Shown one piece after another: positions 7,558 to 15,626 of a DNA stretch of 64,000 nucleotides. The translations under genes were made by a program, and so were the position numbers. The notes beneath the pieces are model-generated. The model ran no database searches. It was not told the DNA's origin and saw nothing but the letters and a program-made list of their open reading frames with translations. Every line of letters begins with the position of its first letter. The stretch's first letter is position 1. Source of the DNA: Nakamurella leprariae (GTDB lineage: Bacteria > Actinomycetota > Actinomycetes > Mycobacteriales > Nakamurellaceae); contig NZ_JAERWK010000012.1 of assembly GCF_016918035.1 (NCBI RefSeq), positions 62,001 through 126,000 of the forward strand, given 5' to 3'.

Positions 7558-8386
7558 GCCGGTCGTGCGCGCGGACTCGAACCCCGACCCGGTCGAGGTG
7601 ACCGGTGCGGTGCCGGCCCCTGGCCTGCGTCCCGGTCTGGTCGACCTGCACACCCATTCGTCCTGGACGGACGGCGCGGACCCGTTGCCCGCCATGGTCG
7701 CCGCCGCGGCCGCGGCCGGCCTGCGGGTCCTGGGCTGCTCGGACCACGTCCGCAGCAGCAGCGACTGGTTGCCCGAGTACGTGGCCCAGGTACACGAACT
7801 GGACCGGGAGCTGGCCGAGCGCGATCCCGCCGGGTTACGGCTGCGCTGCGGGGTGGAGACCAAGATCCTGGACACCGGCGGCCGGCTCGACCTGCCCGCA
7901 CTGCCCGACGGTCTGCAGTACCTGGTCGTCTCCGACCACCAGTTCCCGGACACCGACGGCCCGGTGTCCCCACGGGTCATCGCCGCGGACCTGGCGCAGG
8001 GCCGACGGGCGGCGACGGACGTCCTCGAGCAGCTGGTCACGGCCACCGCGGCCGCGGTGCGAGTGACCCCGCTGCCGGTCGTGGTCGGCCACCTGTTCAG
8101 CCTGCTGCCCAAGCTGGGGCTCGCCGAGTCGGCGGTTCCGGACGAGTTGCTCGACCACCTGGCCGCCTCCTGCCGGGACGCCCGGGCCGCGGTCGAGGTG
8201 AACGAGAAGTGGCGGTGCCCGTCGGTGCGGGTGGTGCGCCGGCTGCAGGCCGCCGGGGTCCGGCTCACCACCGGCAGCGACGCCCACGCGGTGGCCGAGG
8301 TGGGCCGGCGGGACTGGGTCGACCAGGTGCTGCGCGAGGTTCCGGCCTCGGCGTCGACCGAGCGGTCGACGCCGGGGGCCGGGTGA
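7550..8386 (+). CDS. PHP domain phosphoesterase
   Basis: A 278-residue PHP (polymerase and histidinol phosphatase) metalloenzyme. Metal ligands are visible in order: 'DLHTHSSWTDG' (HxH at residues 34/36), 'GCSDHVRSSS' (about 64-73), 'CGVETKIL' (Glu), 'VVSDHQFPD' (His), 'VVGHLFSLL' (His) and the C-terminal 'GSDAHAVAEVG' (DxH). It therefore looks catalytically complete as a trinuclear-metal phosphoesterase. GTG 7550 overlaps the ATP-grasp stop by 8 bases, so translation is probably coupled; GTG at 7565 is an alternative. Histidinol phosphatase is unlikely because no his genes are near. A phosphorylated sugar or lipid is a guess from the neighbouring glycosyltransferase. Confidence 0.84.
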   Translation: MGEPVVRADSNPDPVEVTGAVPAPGLRPGLVDLHTHSSWTDGADPLPAMVAAAAAAGLRVLGCSDHVRSSSDWLPEYVAQVHELDRELAERDPAGLRLRCGVETKILDTGGRLDLPALPDGLQYLVVSDHQFPDTDGPVSPRVIAADLAQGRRAATDVLEQLVTATAAAVRVTPLPVVVGHLFSLLPKLGLAESAVPDELLDHLAASCRDARAAVEVNEKWRCPSVRVVRRLQAAGVRLTTGSDAHAVAEVGRRDWVDQVLREVPASASTERSTPGAG

Positions 8387-9933
8387 GCTCCGTGCTCGGG
8401 TTCCTGGTCGAGCCGGCGACCGGCACGTCGGTGGCCCTCGAGGTGGTGCAGTGGATCCTGGTCGGGCTGGTGCTGCTGGGTGCCGTGCCGATGGTCAGCA
8501 CCGTGTACCAGTTCCTGCTGCTGCTGCGCACCCCCCGGCACGACCACTACCAGGACTGCGATCCGGACTTCCTGCCCCGGGTGGTGGTGCTGGTCCCGGC
8601 CTGGAACGAGATCGCGGTGCTGCGGTACAGCGTCGACGCGATGATGGCGCTGGACTACCCGCCCGAGCGGCTGCGGATGGCCGTGGTGGACGACGGCAGC
8701 ACCGACGGCACCCCGGAGCTGCTGGACGGCAAGGTGTCTCAGTACCCGGGCCGGGTGCTCAACCTGCGGCGGGAGAACGGCGGTCAGGGCAAGGCGCACA
8801 CCCTGAACCACGGACTGACGCTGCTGCTCGAGGACGACTGGGCGGACGCGGTGCTCATCACCGACGCCGACGTGGTGTTCGAGCCGACCTCGGTGCGTCG
8901 CATGGTCCGGCACCTGGCCGACGAGCGGGTCGGGGCGGTGACCGCGTTCATCCTGGAGGCGTCCAAGCGTCCGAACACGATGAACCGCTACATCGGCTAC
9001 GAGTACACCGCGGCCCAGGCCGCCAGCCGGCGGGCGCAGAACGTGGTCGGCGCCCAGGGCTGCCTGGCCGGCGGCGCCCAGCTGCACAGCCGGGCCAACC
9101 TGCTCGAGCTGGGCGGCGCCATCGACACCACCACCCTGGCCGAGGACACCGTCACCACCTTCGAGACCCAGCTCGCCGGGCGCGCCGTCGTCTTCGACGG
9201 CAACGCCCGCTGCCTGGCCGAGGAGCCCGGCTCGGTCGTCGGACTGTGGAAGCAGCGACTGCGCTGGTCGCGCGGCAACATCCAGGTCGCCAAGCGGTTC
9301 GGCGGGGTGACCGGCGGCGTCTTCTTCGGGCGGTCCGACGTGCACCGGCTCGGCGGGTTGTGGTTCGGGCTGCAGTGGTTCACCACGTTGCTGCTGCCGG
9401 TGCTGATGATCATCTCGTCCACGTCGCTGGTCATCCTGTGGTTCATCAGCTTCGGGAAGGCCGAGATCGCGTTCGAGATCCTGTGGGTCACCAACGCCTT
9501 CGGCTGGCTGTTCACCACGATCTACACGCTGTCGCTGGACCGCTGGGTGGCCCGCCGGACCTGGTTCCAGGCGTTCACCTTCCCCGGCCTGGTCAACATC
9601 GTCATCATCGTCGCCGCGCTGGCGCCACGACCGACGCGGGAGCTGCGGGACTGGGCCCTGGATCGGCTCGGGATGACGTGGTCGGCCGGGCTGGCCGACA
9701 CCCTGACGCTGTTCGCGTACGCGTGGGTCGCACTCTGCATGGTCGCCGCCTGGGGGCTCTACCGGCTGGAGAAGGCAGGTCGACTGCCGAAGGTGCAGTC
9801 CGTGCTGCTGGTGCTCATCGGCTACGGCCCGCTGCTCTGCGCCATCACCTTCGCGGCGTACGTGGCCGAGGCCCGGGGCGCGGCGATCAAGTGGGAGAAG
9901 ACGGAGAAGACCGGCGCGGTGGGGCCGGCGTGA
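8383..9933 (+). CDS. Membrane glycosyltransferase family 2 (BcsA/HAS-like)
   Basis: A 516-residue processive-type GT2. One transmembrane helix (about residues 18-44) precedes the catalytic domain, which shows 'VLVPAWNE', 'VVDDGSTDGTPEL' (about 102-114), the 'ITDADVVFEP' DxD (about 159-168), 'TLAEDTVTTFE' (TED-like) and 'KQRLRWSRGNIQVAKR' (Q/RxxRW, about 290-305). Four to five transmembrane helices follow from about residue 325. This layout matches enzymes that polymerise and export polysaccharide using nucleotide sugars. No PilZ domain is present, so c-di-GMP control is not indicated. The start GTG overlaps the PHP stop (GTGA). No hydrolase or BcsB partner lies nearby. Confidence 0.88.
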   Translation: MSSVLGFLVEPATGTSVALEVVQWILVGLVLLGAVPMVSTVYQFLLLLRTPRHDHYQDCDPDFLPRVVVLVPAWNEIAVLRYSVDAMMALDYPPERLRMAVVDDGSTDGTPELLDGKVSQYPGRVLNLRRENGGQGKAHTLNHGLTLLLEDDWADAVLITDADVVFEPTSVRRMVRHLADERVGAVTAFILEASKRPNTMNRYIGYEYTAAQAASRRAQNVVGAQGCLAGGAQLHSRANLLELGGAIDTTTLAEDTVTTFETQLAGRAVVFDGNARCLAEEPGSVVGLWKQRLRWSRGNIQVAKRFGGVTGGVFFGRSDVHRLGGLWFGLQWFTTLLLPVLMIISSTSLVILWFISFGKAEIAFEILWVTNAFGWLFTTIYTLSLDRWVARRTWFQAFTFPGLVNIVIIVAALAPRPTRELRDWALDRLGMTWSAGLADTLTLFAYAWVALCMVAAWGLYRLEKAGRLPKVQSVLLVLIGYGPLLCAITFAAYVAEARGAAIKWEKTEKTGAVGPA

Positions 9934-10163
9934 CGGATCCGTCCCGGCCCGAGGGCCCAGGTCCCCGCCACGACCAGCCCGGGTGGGGCGTCGGATCCTC
10001 CGGTGGGATCGAGGACGGGGCTGCCGAGCCGGCGGCGGACGAGTCGAGCCGGCGGCTGCTGCGCCAGGACCACCGGTTCGAGCAGTGGGTGCTCTACAAG
10101 GGCCTGCTGGTGCTGTTGCTCATCGCCGTGCTCATCTGGGTGCGGCAGACGTTCCTCATCTGA
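9930..10163 (+). CDS. Small single-pass membrane protein of the GT2 operon
   Basis: A 77-residue protein starting at a GTG that overlaps the glycosyltransferase stop by 4 bases, so it is very probably translated. It has a hydrophilic Pro/Gly/Glu-rich N-terminus (about 50 residues) and one C-terminal transmembrane helix (residues about 55-72, 'YKGLLVLLLIAVLIWVRQTF'), ending almost at once after it. No family recognised. Position and topology suggest an accessory subunit or regulator of the GT2 (inference). Confidence 0.72.
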   Translation: MTDPSRPEGPGPRHDQPGWGVGSSGGIEDGAAEPAADESSRRLLRQDHRFEQWVLYKGLLVLLLIAVLIWVRQTFLI

Positions 10164-10210
10164 GCGCCTGATCTGAGCGCCTGATCCGAGCGGGCCCGGG
10201 TCCGACCGGG

Positions 10211-10699
10211 TCAGGCCGGGGACCGGTCGTCGGACCGGCCGTGCTCGGCGCCCGGCCGGCTGTACCGCAGCCAGAGCAGGCCGAGCACCGGCAGCAGCAA
10301 CGGGATGTAGCCGTAGCCGGACCCGAAGCGGGACCACACCGTGTCGTGCGGGAAGGCCTGCGGATCGACGATCGAGGCGATCCCGATGGTGATGACGCCG
10401 ACCAGCTCGATGGCACAGGCGCCCCAGGCCAGCGGCCGCGACCAGGGCCGGTGGGTGACCAGTCCGACGGTGGCGGCGATGTAGACCAGCCCGGAGAACA
10501 GCGAGAGCGCGTACGCCAGCGGCGCCTCGTCGAACTGCACCGCGATCTGCACCACGGCCCGCGCCGTGGCGGCCAGGGCGAACACCGCGTACAGCGCGAT
10601 GAGCAGCCGACGCGGGCCGCCCGGCGGACCATCGTGCTCGTGGACACCCGCCGTGGGGGCGGCCGCGTCGGCCGGACGTCCGGGAGCGGGCTCAGACAC
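10211..10699 (-). CDS. Polytopic membrane protein, unknown function
   Basis: A 162-residue protein with a hydrophilic N-terminal tail of about 28 residues and four predicted transmembrane helices (about residues 31-52, 61-82, 90-110 and 132-148). A conserved-looking loop 'PQAFPHDTVWSRFGSGYGYIPLLLP' lies before the last helix. This resembles a family of small actinobacterial integral membrane proteins annotated only as hypothetical. The start overlaps the end of the upstream gene by 8 bases, so the two are probably co-translated and may form a complex. Confidence 0.78.
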   Translation of the reverse strand: MSEPAPGRPADAAAPTAGVHEHDGPPGGPRRLLIALYAVFALAATARAVVQIAVQFDEAPLAYALSLFSGLVYIAATVGLVTHRPWSRPLAWGACAIELVGVITIGIASIVDPQAFPHDTVWSRFGSGYGYIPLLLPVLGLLWLRYSRPGAEHGRSDDRSPA

Positions 10700-11069
10700 G
10701 GTCGCCCCAGAGCTGGACCAGACGCAACACCATCACCGCGACCACCACCGCAGTGAAGCACAGGCTCAGCGACCCCCACCGGGACCGTTCCTCGCGGGCG
10801 AGGTAGAAGCCGAGCGGCAGCACCAGCAGCACGCCGAACAGGTAGGCCAGGAACGTCACCGGCTCCCGCAGTCCGGTGCCGGCCACCCGGAACACCGCGA
10901 TGAGCGCCTGCACCAGCAGCGCGATCTCGACGACGATCGCGCCGATCATCTGGCCCTCGGTGGTCGGCCGGCGGCGGTAGGCCTGCACCCCGGTCCAAGC
11001 CGCCAGCAGCAGCGCGGCCACGCCGATGCCGGTGGCCAGGAACGAGATCACCCGGCGATTCTCCCTCAA
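10692..11069 (-). CDS. Small four-helix membrane protein, unknown function
   Basis: A 125-residue protein with four hydrophobic segments (about residues 9-28, 42-62, 71-90 and 98-118) and very short loops. The N-terminus 'MRENRRVISFLATG' supports the ATG at 11069. It is first in a two-gene unit with the 162-residue membrane protein and divergent from the large membrane protein starting at 11134. No family recognised with certainty. Confidence 0.75.
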   Translation of the reverse strand: MRENRRVISFLATGIGVAALLLAAWTGVQAYRRRPTTEGQMIGAIVVEIALLVQALIAVFRVAGTGLREPVTFLAYLFGVLLVLPLGFYLAREERSRWGSLSLCFTAVVVAVMVLRLVQLWGDRV

Positions 11070-11121
11070 CCCGCCGGCCGGACGGACCCGTCGGCCGCAG
11101 TCCGGGCCGACCTCACGTTGC

Positions 11122-11127
11122 TACGGT
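11122..11127 (+). promoter_or_regulatory. -10 box (TACGGT) of a leaderless gene
   Basis: TACGGT ends 6 bases before the GTG at 11134, so the first transcribed base should fall at or next to the start codon. No Shine-Dalgarno sequence precedes the GTG. Confidence 0.5.
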
Positions 11128-11133
11128 CGGTCG

Positions 11134-13194
11134 GTGCTCGGATCCGCGTCACCGTCCTCACCGCCGTCGGTCCAGGGGCAGGACCCAGTGCCCGGGTTGC
11201 TGATCGCGCTGCCCCTGCTGGTGCTGGGGGCCGGGGTGCTGGTCGGGGTGGCGCCGCTGCTCGACCCCGTCTCGACCGGTGACGGCTCCCCGCTCGCACC
11301 GGCCGGTGGGGCGGCGTGGGCGGCGCTGCTGCCCGCGGTGCTGGTGCTGGTGCTGACGGCCGCCCGCCGCCCGGTCGGGGTGCTGGCCGCGGCGGCCGGC
11401 GCCGGCCTGGCGGGGGTGAGCCGGCTGGTGTCGGACCTGCCGCTGCTCACCGCGCCGGACCTGGTGGTGCGGCCCGAGTTGATCATCGAGACCACCGATC
11501 GGGCCCGGCCGCTGACGCCGGGCGCGGGCGCCTGGTTGGTCGTGCTGGCCGACGTGCTGCTGCTCGTCGCCGGCGGGCTGGCGGCCCGGTGGTGGACCCG
11601 GCGCGGAGCCGTGCTGCTGGCCGAGACGAGCCCGTCCGGGCCGGCCGGCCCGGACTTCGCGGTCTCGGACCCGGCGCCCGGAGCGGCCGCGGAGACCGCC
11701 GCGCCGGCGCCCGGTGGGCTGGGCACGTTCGCGGACGCCGGGCCGGGTCTGCGGATCGGGCAGAACGGGCCGACGGTGCTCGTCGGGTTCTTGGCCGCGG
11801 TGGCCGTCATGGTCGGCGCGCTGCTGGTCCCGGTGACCGGCGAATTCCTGGCGTTGCGACTGCTGCCGCCGGCGGCGGGCCTGTGGGACGTGCTCGCCGC
11901 GCTGGCGGCGGTGCTGGTGGTGGCCGTGGCGGTGCTGATGGCGGCCGCGGTGCCGCGACCGGTGGCCCTGGCCGGCCTGGCCGGGGTCGCCTGCGTGCTG
12001 GCCGTGCCCGGGCTGACCGCACTGCTGGCCGGCCTCACGCGGGGGGTGGACCCGGCCAGCGGGGCCTGGTGGACGCTCACCGGCGCGGTGCTGCTGGTCC
12101 TGGCCGCGGCGCTCAGCCGACGGCCTGGAACGGCGGCTGCGCCGTCGGCCGGGGAGGCACGGACCGCCACCGGACCCGACGGACGTGCGGACGGCACCGC
12201 CGACCTGACCGTTGATCTGACCGACGACCTGCTCGCTGACCGGCCCGATGACCGGACCGGCCGGTCGCTGACGGCCGGTGGACTGGCGCTGCTGGCAGCG
12301 GTGCTCGGCGTGCTGGCCTGGGCGGTCCCGGTGCTGCAATTCGACGGGGCGGCGCCGACCGGGGCGGCCGCGGCGATCGTCGCGCCGGTCCGGGCGCCGT
12401 TCCTGGTCGCCGCGGTGGCCGTGGGCATCGCGGCGGCGCTGGTGCTGCCGACCACGCTCGGGTCCCGCACCGGCCGCGCGATCGTCGCGGCGCTGGGCGC
12501 GGCCGGGCGGGTCGCCACCGCCGTGCTCTGGGCCGGGCCCGCGCTGGCGCTGGCCGGGGCGCTCGCGTTGTACGCGCAGGTACGGGCCGGGCAGGCCAAC
12601 ACCGAGGACACCGCTGACCCGCTGCTGGCCGCCGTACCGTCGTCGTTCCTGCACACCTGGTCGGCCGGGTGGGGCCTGTGGGCGGGCGTGCTCTCGCTCG
12701 TCGTCGCGCTGGCGGCCGGGATCGTCGCGATCGCCGCCACGGCGGGTGGTGACCGGGATCGCCGCGACCGGATGGGCGGCGAGCCGGCCGACCCGCTGCG
12801 GCGGGTGCTGGCCGGCGTGGTCGGCGCCGGGGTGGTGGTGGCCGGATGCCTGCCGACGCACCGGACCGCGGCGGGCGGCGGACCGACCCTGCTGACCGGG
12901 TACGACCTGGCTGCCTGGGGCGTCTGGGCGGTGGTGCTGGCCGGGGTCGGCGCGTTGGTGGCGGCCGCGGTGACCACCCGTCCCGCGGTCGCCGCCGGTG
13001 CGCTGGTGGCGGCGGCGGTGGTGCTGGCCCAGCGGACCTGGATCCCGGCCGCGGTGCGGGACGACCCGGGGTCCGCCACCGCAGCCGGCTGGTGGATCGG
13101 CTGGCTCGCCGTCGCGGCCCTGCTGGTCGCAGCGGTGCTGCTCCCGTTGCTGGTCCGACGGGCGGTCACCCCGGCGGCGGGGGACCGGGCCTGA
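11134..13194 (+). CDS. Large polytopic membrane protein, unknown function
   Basis: A 686-residue protein, mostly Ala/Val/Leu, with roughly 12-14 transmembrane segments in two halves. The halves are separated by a hydrophilic stretch rich in Asp, Arg and Thr (about residues 330-380). A second soluble loop (about residues 160-200) is Pro/Ala-rich. Long stretches repeat short Ala-Val-Leu patterns, so similarity searches will be noisy. GTG 11134 was chosen because a TACGGT box lies 6 bases upstream; a start at 11026 would add an Arg-rich non-membrane tail. No catalytic motif recognised. Its only close neighbours are the two divergent small membrane proteins. Confidence 0.72.
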   Translation: MLGSASPSSPPSVQGQDPVPGLLIALPLLVLGAGVLVGVAPLLDPVSTGDGSPLAPAGGAAWAALLPAVLVLVLTAARRPVGVLAAAAGAGLAGVSRLVSDLPLLTAPDLVVRPELIIETTDRARPLTPGAGAWLVVLADVLLLVAGGLAARWWTRRGAVLLAETSPSGPAGPDFAVSDPAPGAAAETAAPAPGGLGTFADAGPGLRIGQNGPTVLVGFLAAVAVMVGALLVPVTGEFLALRLLPPAAGLWDVLAALAAVLVVAVAVLMAAAVPRPVALAGLAGVACVLAVPGLTALLAGLTRGVDPASGAWWTLTGAVLLVLAAALSRRPGTAAAPSAGEARTATGPDGRADGTADLTVDLTDDLLADRPDDRTGRSLTAGGLALLAAVLGVLAWAVPVLQFDGAAPTGAAAAIVAPVRAPFLVAAVAVGIAAALVLPTTLGSRTGRAIVAALGAAGRVATAVLWAGPALALAGALALYAQVRAGQANTEDTADPLLAAVPSSFLHTWSAGWGLWAGVLSLVVALAAGIVAIAATAGGDRDRRDRMGGEPADPLRRVLAGVVGAGVVVAGCLPTHRTAAGGGPTLLTGYDLAAWGVWAVVLAGVGALVAAAVTTRPAVAAGALVAAAVVLAQRTWIPAAVRDDPGSATAAGWWIGWLAVAALLVAAVLLPLLVRRAVTPAAGDRA

Positions 13195-13207
13195 TCGGCC
13201 CGGGTCA

Positions 13208-13437
13208 GCTGGTGATCGGCAGAGCCAGTGCGTCCCGGATGCCGGCCGCGGCGAGCACCGGCTTCGACTCGGCGACGACCTGGGAGTCCTCGTTGGCGGC
13301 GATCTCGACGATGCGGCCCCACCGCAGGAACCACCGGCCCAACGCCTCCCGGTCATGACGCTCGCCGCCAGCGCGTGCGACCCACCGAACCGGTGGTGCA
13401 CGTCGGGCGCGCAGTCCCGCAGCAGGGCGTCGTGACC
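13208..13437 (-). pseudogene. Remnant of a SnoaL-like (NTF2-fold) gene, frameshifted and internally deleted
   Basis: On the minus strand one frame reads 'DALLRDCAPDVHHRFGGSHAL'-like sequence down to about 13365. The next frame continues 'ERHDREALGRWFLRWGRIVEI' and ends 'EDSQVV...ALPITS' with a stop at 13208. In the SnoaL-like family these pieces are the first helix and strand, the 'RHDREA-RWF' helix and the C-terminal strand 'GRIVEI-ANEDSQVV'. A one-base loss near 13361-13366 breaks the frame. About 40-50 residues normally between 'RWF' and 'GRIVEI' are missing. There is no plausible start. It is therefore a decayed copy. Confidence 0.65.
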
Positions 13438-13738
13438 GAGGGAACGACGGGCCGGGACGGCCGGCGGACGCTGCTGGACGCCGCCCACCGCGAGCTCGCC
13501 GACCACGGCTCCGCGGCGATCAGCCTGCGCGCGATGGCGCGCCGGGCCGGCCTGTCGCACGCGGCCCCGAAGTACCACTTCACCGACCGGGCCGGACTGC
13601 TCACCGCCGTCGCCACGGACGGGTTCACCGAGCTCGCCGCCGCGCTGGCCCGGACCCTGGTGGCGACCTTCAGCGACGGGTCGGCCGGACCGGTCCTGAT
13701 CCGGTCCGCGCCAGGGCGTGCCGCCGAGCCGGTGGTGT
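13432..13738 (+). pseudogene. Truncated TetR-family regulator
   Basis: From GTG 13432 the frame gives a good TetR N-terminal DNA-binding domain: 'GRRTLLDAAHRELADHG' then 'AISLRAMARRAGLSHAAPKY' and 'HFTDRAGLLTAVATDGFTEL' (about residues 8-73). After 'AALARTL' (about 13665) the similarity stops. The open frame runs on only because it is antisense to the convergent siderophore-interacting-protein gene. The ligand-binding domain of about 110 residues is missing. It starts where the SnoaL remnant ends, as in a divergent regulator/target pair, so both seem to have been eroded in the same region. A short DNA-binding fragment could still be made. Confidence 0.6.
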
Positions 13739-14617
13739 TCAGCGGGCGGTGCGCCGGGCGGTCGTGCGGCGCCGGCCCTCGCGTCGCCAGAACGCGCACG
13801 CGTCGATCTCCCGCTTGGGCACGCCGCCGGCCTCGGCCACGGCCTGCACGTCCCGGACGAAGGAGGTCTCGCCGGCCGCGTACACGTATCCCGCCGGATC
13901 CCACCGCACGTCGGCCAGGGCGGCCAGCGCCGCCTGTCCAGGGGCATCGGCCGCCCCGCCGCGCACCACCCAGCGCACGTCCAGCTCGTCCTCGGACGGC
14001 AGCTCGCGGCGGTCGTCGTCGTGTGGGACCTCGAGCACCAGAGTGACGGGGGTGCCGGCCGGCAGGGTCCGGGTGATGCTCTCCACCCCGGGCAGACCGG
14101 TCTCGTCGGAGACGATGGTGATCGAGGAGGGCCGGGGTGCAGCGGGCGGGGCGAAGAGCACGCCCTGGTCCAGGAAGCCGACCTCGTCGCCCGGTCGCGC
14201 GGCCAGCGCCCAGCTGACCGCCGGTCCCTCGGCGGCGCCGTCCGGAGAGGGGTGCACCACGAAGTCGACGTCCAGCTCCCATCCGGTGGCCGCGCGTCGG
14301 GCGGCCCGGATCGTGTAGTTGCGCACGATCGGCCGGACGTCGTCGGGCATGGCGCCGAGTCGGGAGTACCAGCCCTCGGCGGTGCCCTCGGGCAGGACCA
14401 GCGGCCGCGCGGCGGTGGGGTGGAAGAACAGCCGGAACCACTGGTCCAGGCCGGCGGGGGTGAAGGCGGCGACCCAGGCCGGGTCCTCGCCCAGGAGGGT
14501 GATGCGGACGAAGCTGCGGCTGAGCCGGGCGGTGCCGGTGACGCGGAGCCGGGTCACGGTGGCGTCGGCCGGCCGCTCGGGGCGGGCTCGGTCGCGGGTC
14601 TCGGTGGGCGTGCTCAT
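13739..14617 (-). CDS. Siderophore-interacting protein (FAD/NADPH ferric-siderophore reductase)
   Basis: A 292-residue flavoreductase of the SIP/ViuB family, which reduces Fe(III)-siderophore in the cytoplasm so iron is released. Motifs in order: 'SRSFVRITLLGED', 'WFRLFFHP' and the FAD-binding 'RNYTIRAAR' (RxYT-type, about residues 99-107), 'HPSPDGAAEGPAVSWALAARPGDE' (about 122-145) and the NADPH region 'ITIVSDETGLPGVESI'. The C-terminus carries 'AGETSFVRDVQAVAEAGGVPK' and 'CAFWRREG', typical of the family. It lies downstream of the ABC transporter operon on the same strand, separated by a 54-bp repeat array, and completes import by releasing iron. Confidence 0.93.
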   Translation of the reverse strand: MSTPTETRDRARPERPADATVTRLRVTGTARLSRSFVRITLLGEDPAWVAAFTPAGLDQWFRLFFHPTAARPLVLPEGTAEGWYSRLGAMPDDVRPIVRNYTIRAARRAATGWELDVDFVVHPSPDGAAEGPAVSWALAARPGDEVGFLDQGVLFAPPAAPRPSSITIVSDETGLPGVESITRTLPAGTPVTLVLEVPHDDDRRELPSEDELDVRWVVRGGAADAPGQAALAALADVRWDPAGYVYAAGETSFVRDVQAVAEAGGVPKREIDACAFWRREGRRRTTARRTAR

Positions 14618-14636
14618 CGGATCCTGTCTGGTGAGG

Positions 14637-14744
14637 CCGGAGGAGTCGGGCGAGCGAGGGACGAGGGAGCGCGGGCTCCGACCATCGGGCCCGGAGGAGT
14701 CGGGCGAGCGCGGGACGAGGGAGCACGGGCTGTGATCATCAAGG
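14637..14744. repeat. 54-bp direct repeat (2 copies) of a dispersed hairpin element
   Basis: Two copies, 14637-14690 and 14691-14744, share GAGTCGGGCGAGCG followed by GGGACGAGGGAGC. The first copy ends in a hairpin, GGGCTC-8 bases-GGGCCC with one G-T pair. A third, diverged copy occurs in inverted orientation at about 44955-45009. It lies between the ABC transporter and siderophore-interacting-protein genes, so it may act at RNA level or be a REP-type mobile repeat. Confidence 0.75.
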
Positions 14745-14753
14745 CTGGGACCA

Positions 14754-15626
14754 TCAGAGCTGGCCGAGCGGGGCGGGCAGGGTGGGCACGGTGACGCGGT
14801 GCCGGCCGATGGGCAGCATCAGCGGGGCGCCGGAGGTCGGGTCGACGATGATCCGGCTGTCCACCCCGAACACCGCCCGCACCATCTCCTCGGTCAGCAC
14901 CTCGGCCGGGAGCCCGGCCGCGTGCAGCCGGCCGTCGGTGAGAGCGATGAGGTGGTCGGCGTACCGGGCGGCCAGATTGAGGTCGTGCAGCACCACCACG
15001 ATGGTGGTGCCGCGGGTGTGGTTGAGATCGGTGAGCAGGTCGAGCACCTCGACCTGGTGGCTGACGTCGAGGAAGGTGGTCGGCTCGTCGAGCAGCAGCA
15101 CGTCGGTCTGCTGGGCCAGGGCCATGGCGATCCAGACCCGCTGCCGCTGCCCGCCGGAGAGCTCGTCCACCGACCGATCGGCCAGGTCGGTGGTGTGGGT
15201 GGCCTGCAGCGCGGCCGCCACCGCCTCGTCGTCCTGCCGGGTCCACCGGGAGAACAGGCCCTGGTGGGGGTTGCGCCCCCGGCCGACCAGGTCGGCGACG
15301 GTGATGCCCTCGGGGGCGATCGGCGACTGGGGGAGCAGGCCGAGGGTGCGGGCCAGCTCCTTGGCCGGCATCCGGTGCACGTCCTTGCCGTCCAGCACGA
15401 TACGGCCGGCGCGCGGCGTCAGCAGCCGCGACATCGACCGCAACAGCGTCGATTTCCCGCACGCGTTGGCGCCGACGATGACGGTGATCGCCCCCGGCGG
15501 CACGGTCAGGTCCATGCCGTCGATGACCGTGCGGTCACCGTAGCCGAGCGTCACCCGTTCGGCGCTGAGCCGGTGCGCGGCACCGACGTCGCCCGGCCGG
15601 TGGTCGGGCACGTCACCAGCGGTCAC
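14754..15626 (-). CDS. Ferric-siderophore ABC transporter, ATPase subunit (FepC-like)
   Basis: A 290-residue ABC ATPase energising siderophore uptake. Visible: Walker A 'VGANACGKST' (about residues 51-60), Q-loop 'LGLLPQSPIAPEGITVADLV', signature 'LSGGQRQRVWIAMALAQ' (about 153-169), Walker B 'VLLLDEPTTFLD' and the switch His in 'VVLHDLNLAARYAD'. The spacing 'GRNPHQGLFSRW' is characteristic of the FepC/FhuC group. GTG 15626 overlaps the permease stop by 4 bases. Its C-terminal tail (about 30 residues) is a little longer than usual. Last of the four-gene transporter operon. Confidence 0.93.
   Translation of the reverse strand: MTAGDVPDHRPGDVGAAHRLSAERVTLGYGDRTVIDGMDLTVPPGAITVIVGANACGKSTLLRSMSRLLTPRAGRIVLDGKDVHRMPAKELARTLGLLPQSPIAPEGITVADLVGRGRNPHQGLFSRWTRQDDEAVAAALQATHTTDLADRSVDELSGGQRQRVWIAMALAQQTDVLLLDEPTTFLDVSHQVEVLDLLTDLNHTRGTTIVVVLHDLNLAARYADHLIALTDGRLHAAGLPAEVLTEEMVRAVFGVDSRIIVDPTSGAPLMLPIGRHRVTVPTLPAPLGQL

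Noticed and set aside
10156-10998. Minus-strand frame spanning the two small membrane proteins
   Set aside because: Wrong frame; the overlapping 162- and 125-residue frames have clear transmembrane helices and coupled starts.
11158-13947. Long minus-strand frame opposite the large membrane protein
   Set aside because: Arg/Gln/Pro-rich antisense shadow; the plus-strand frame has consistent transmembrane segments.
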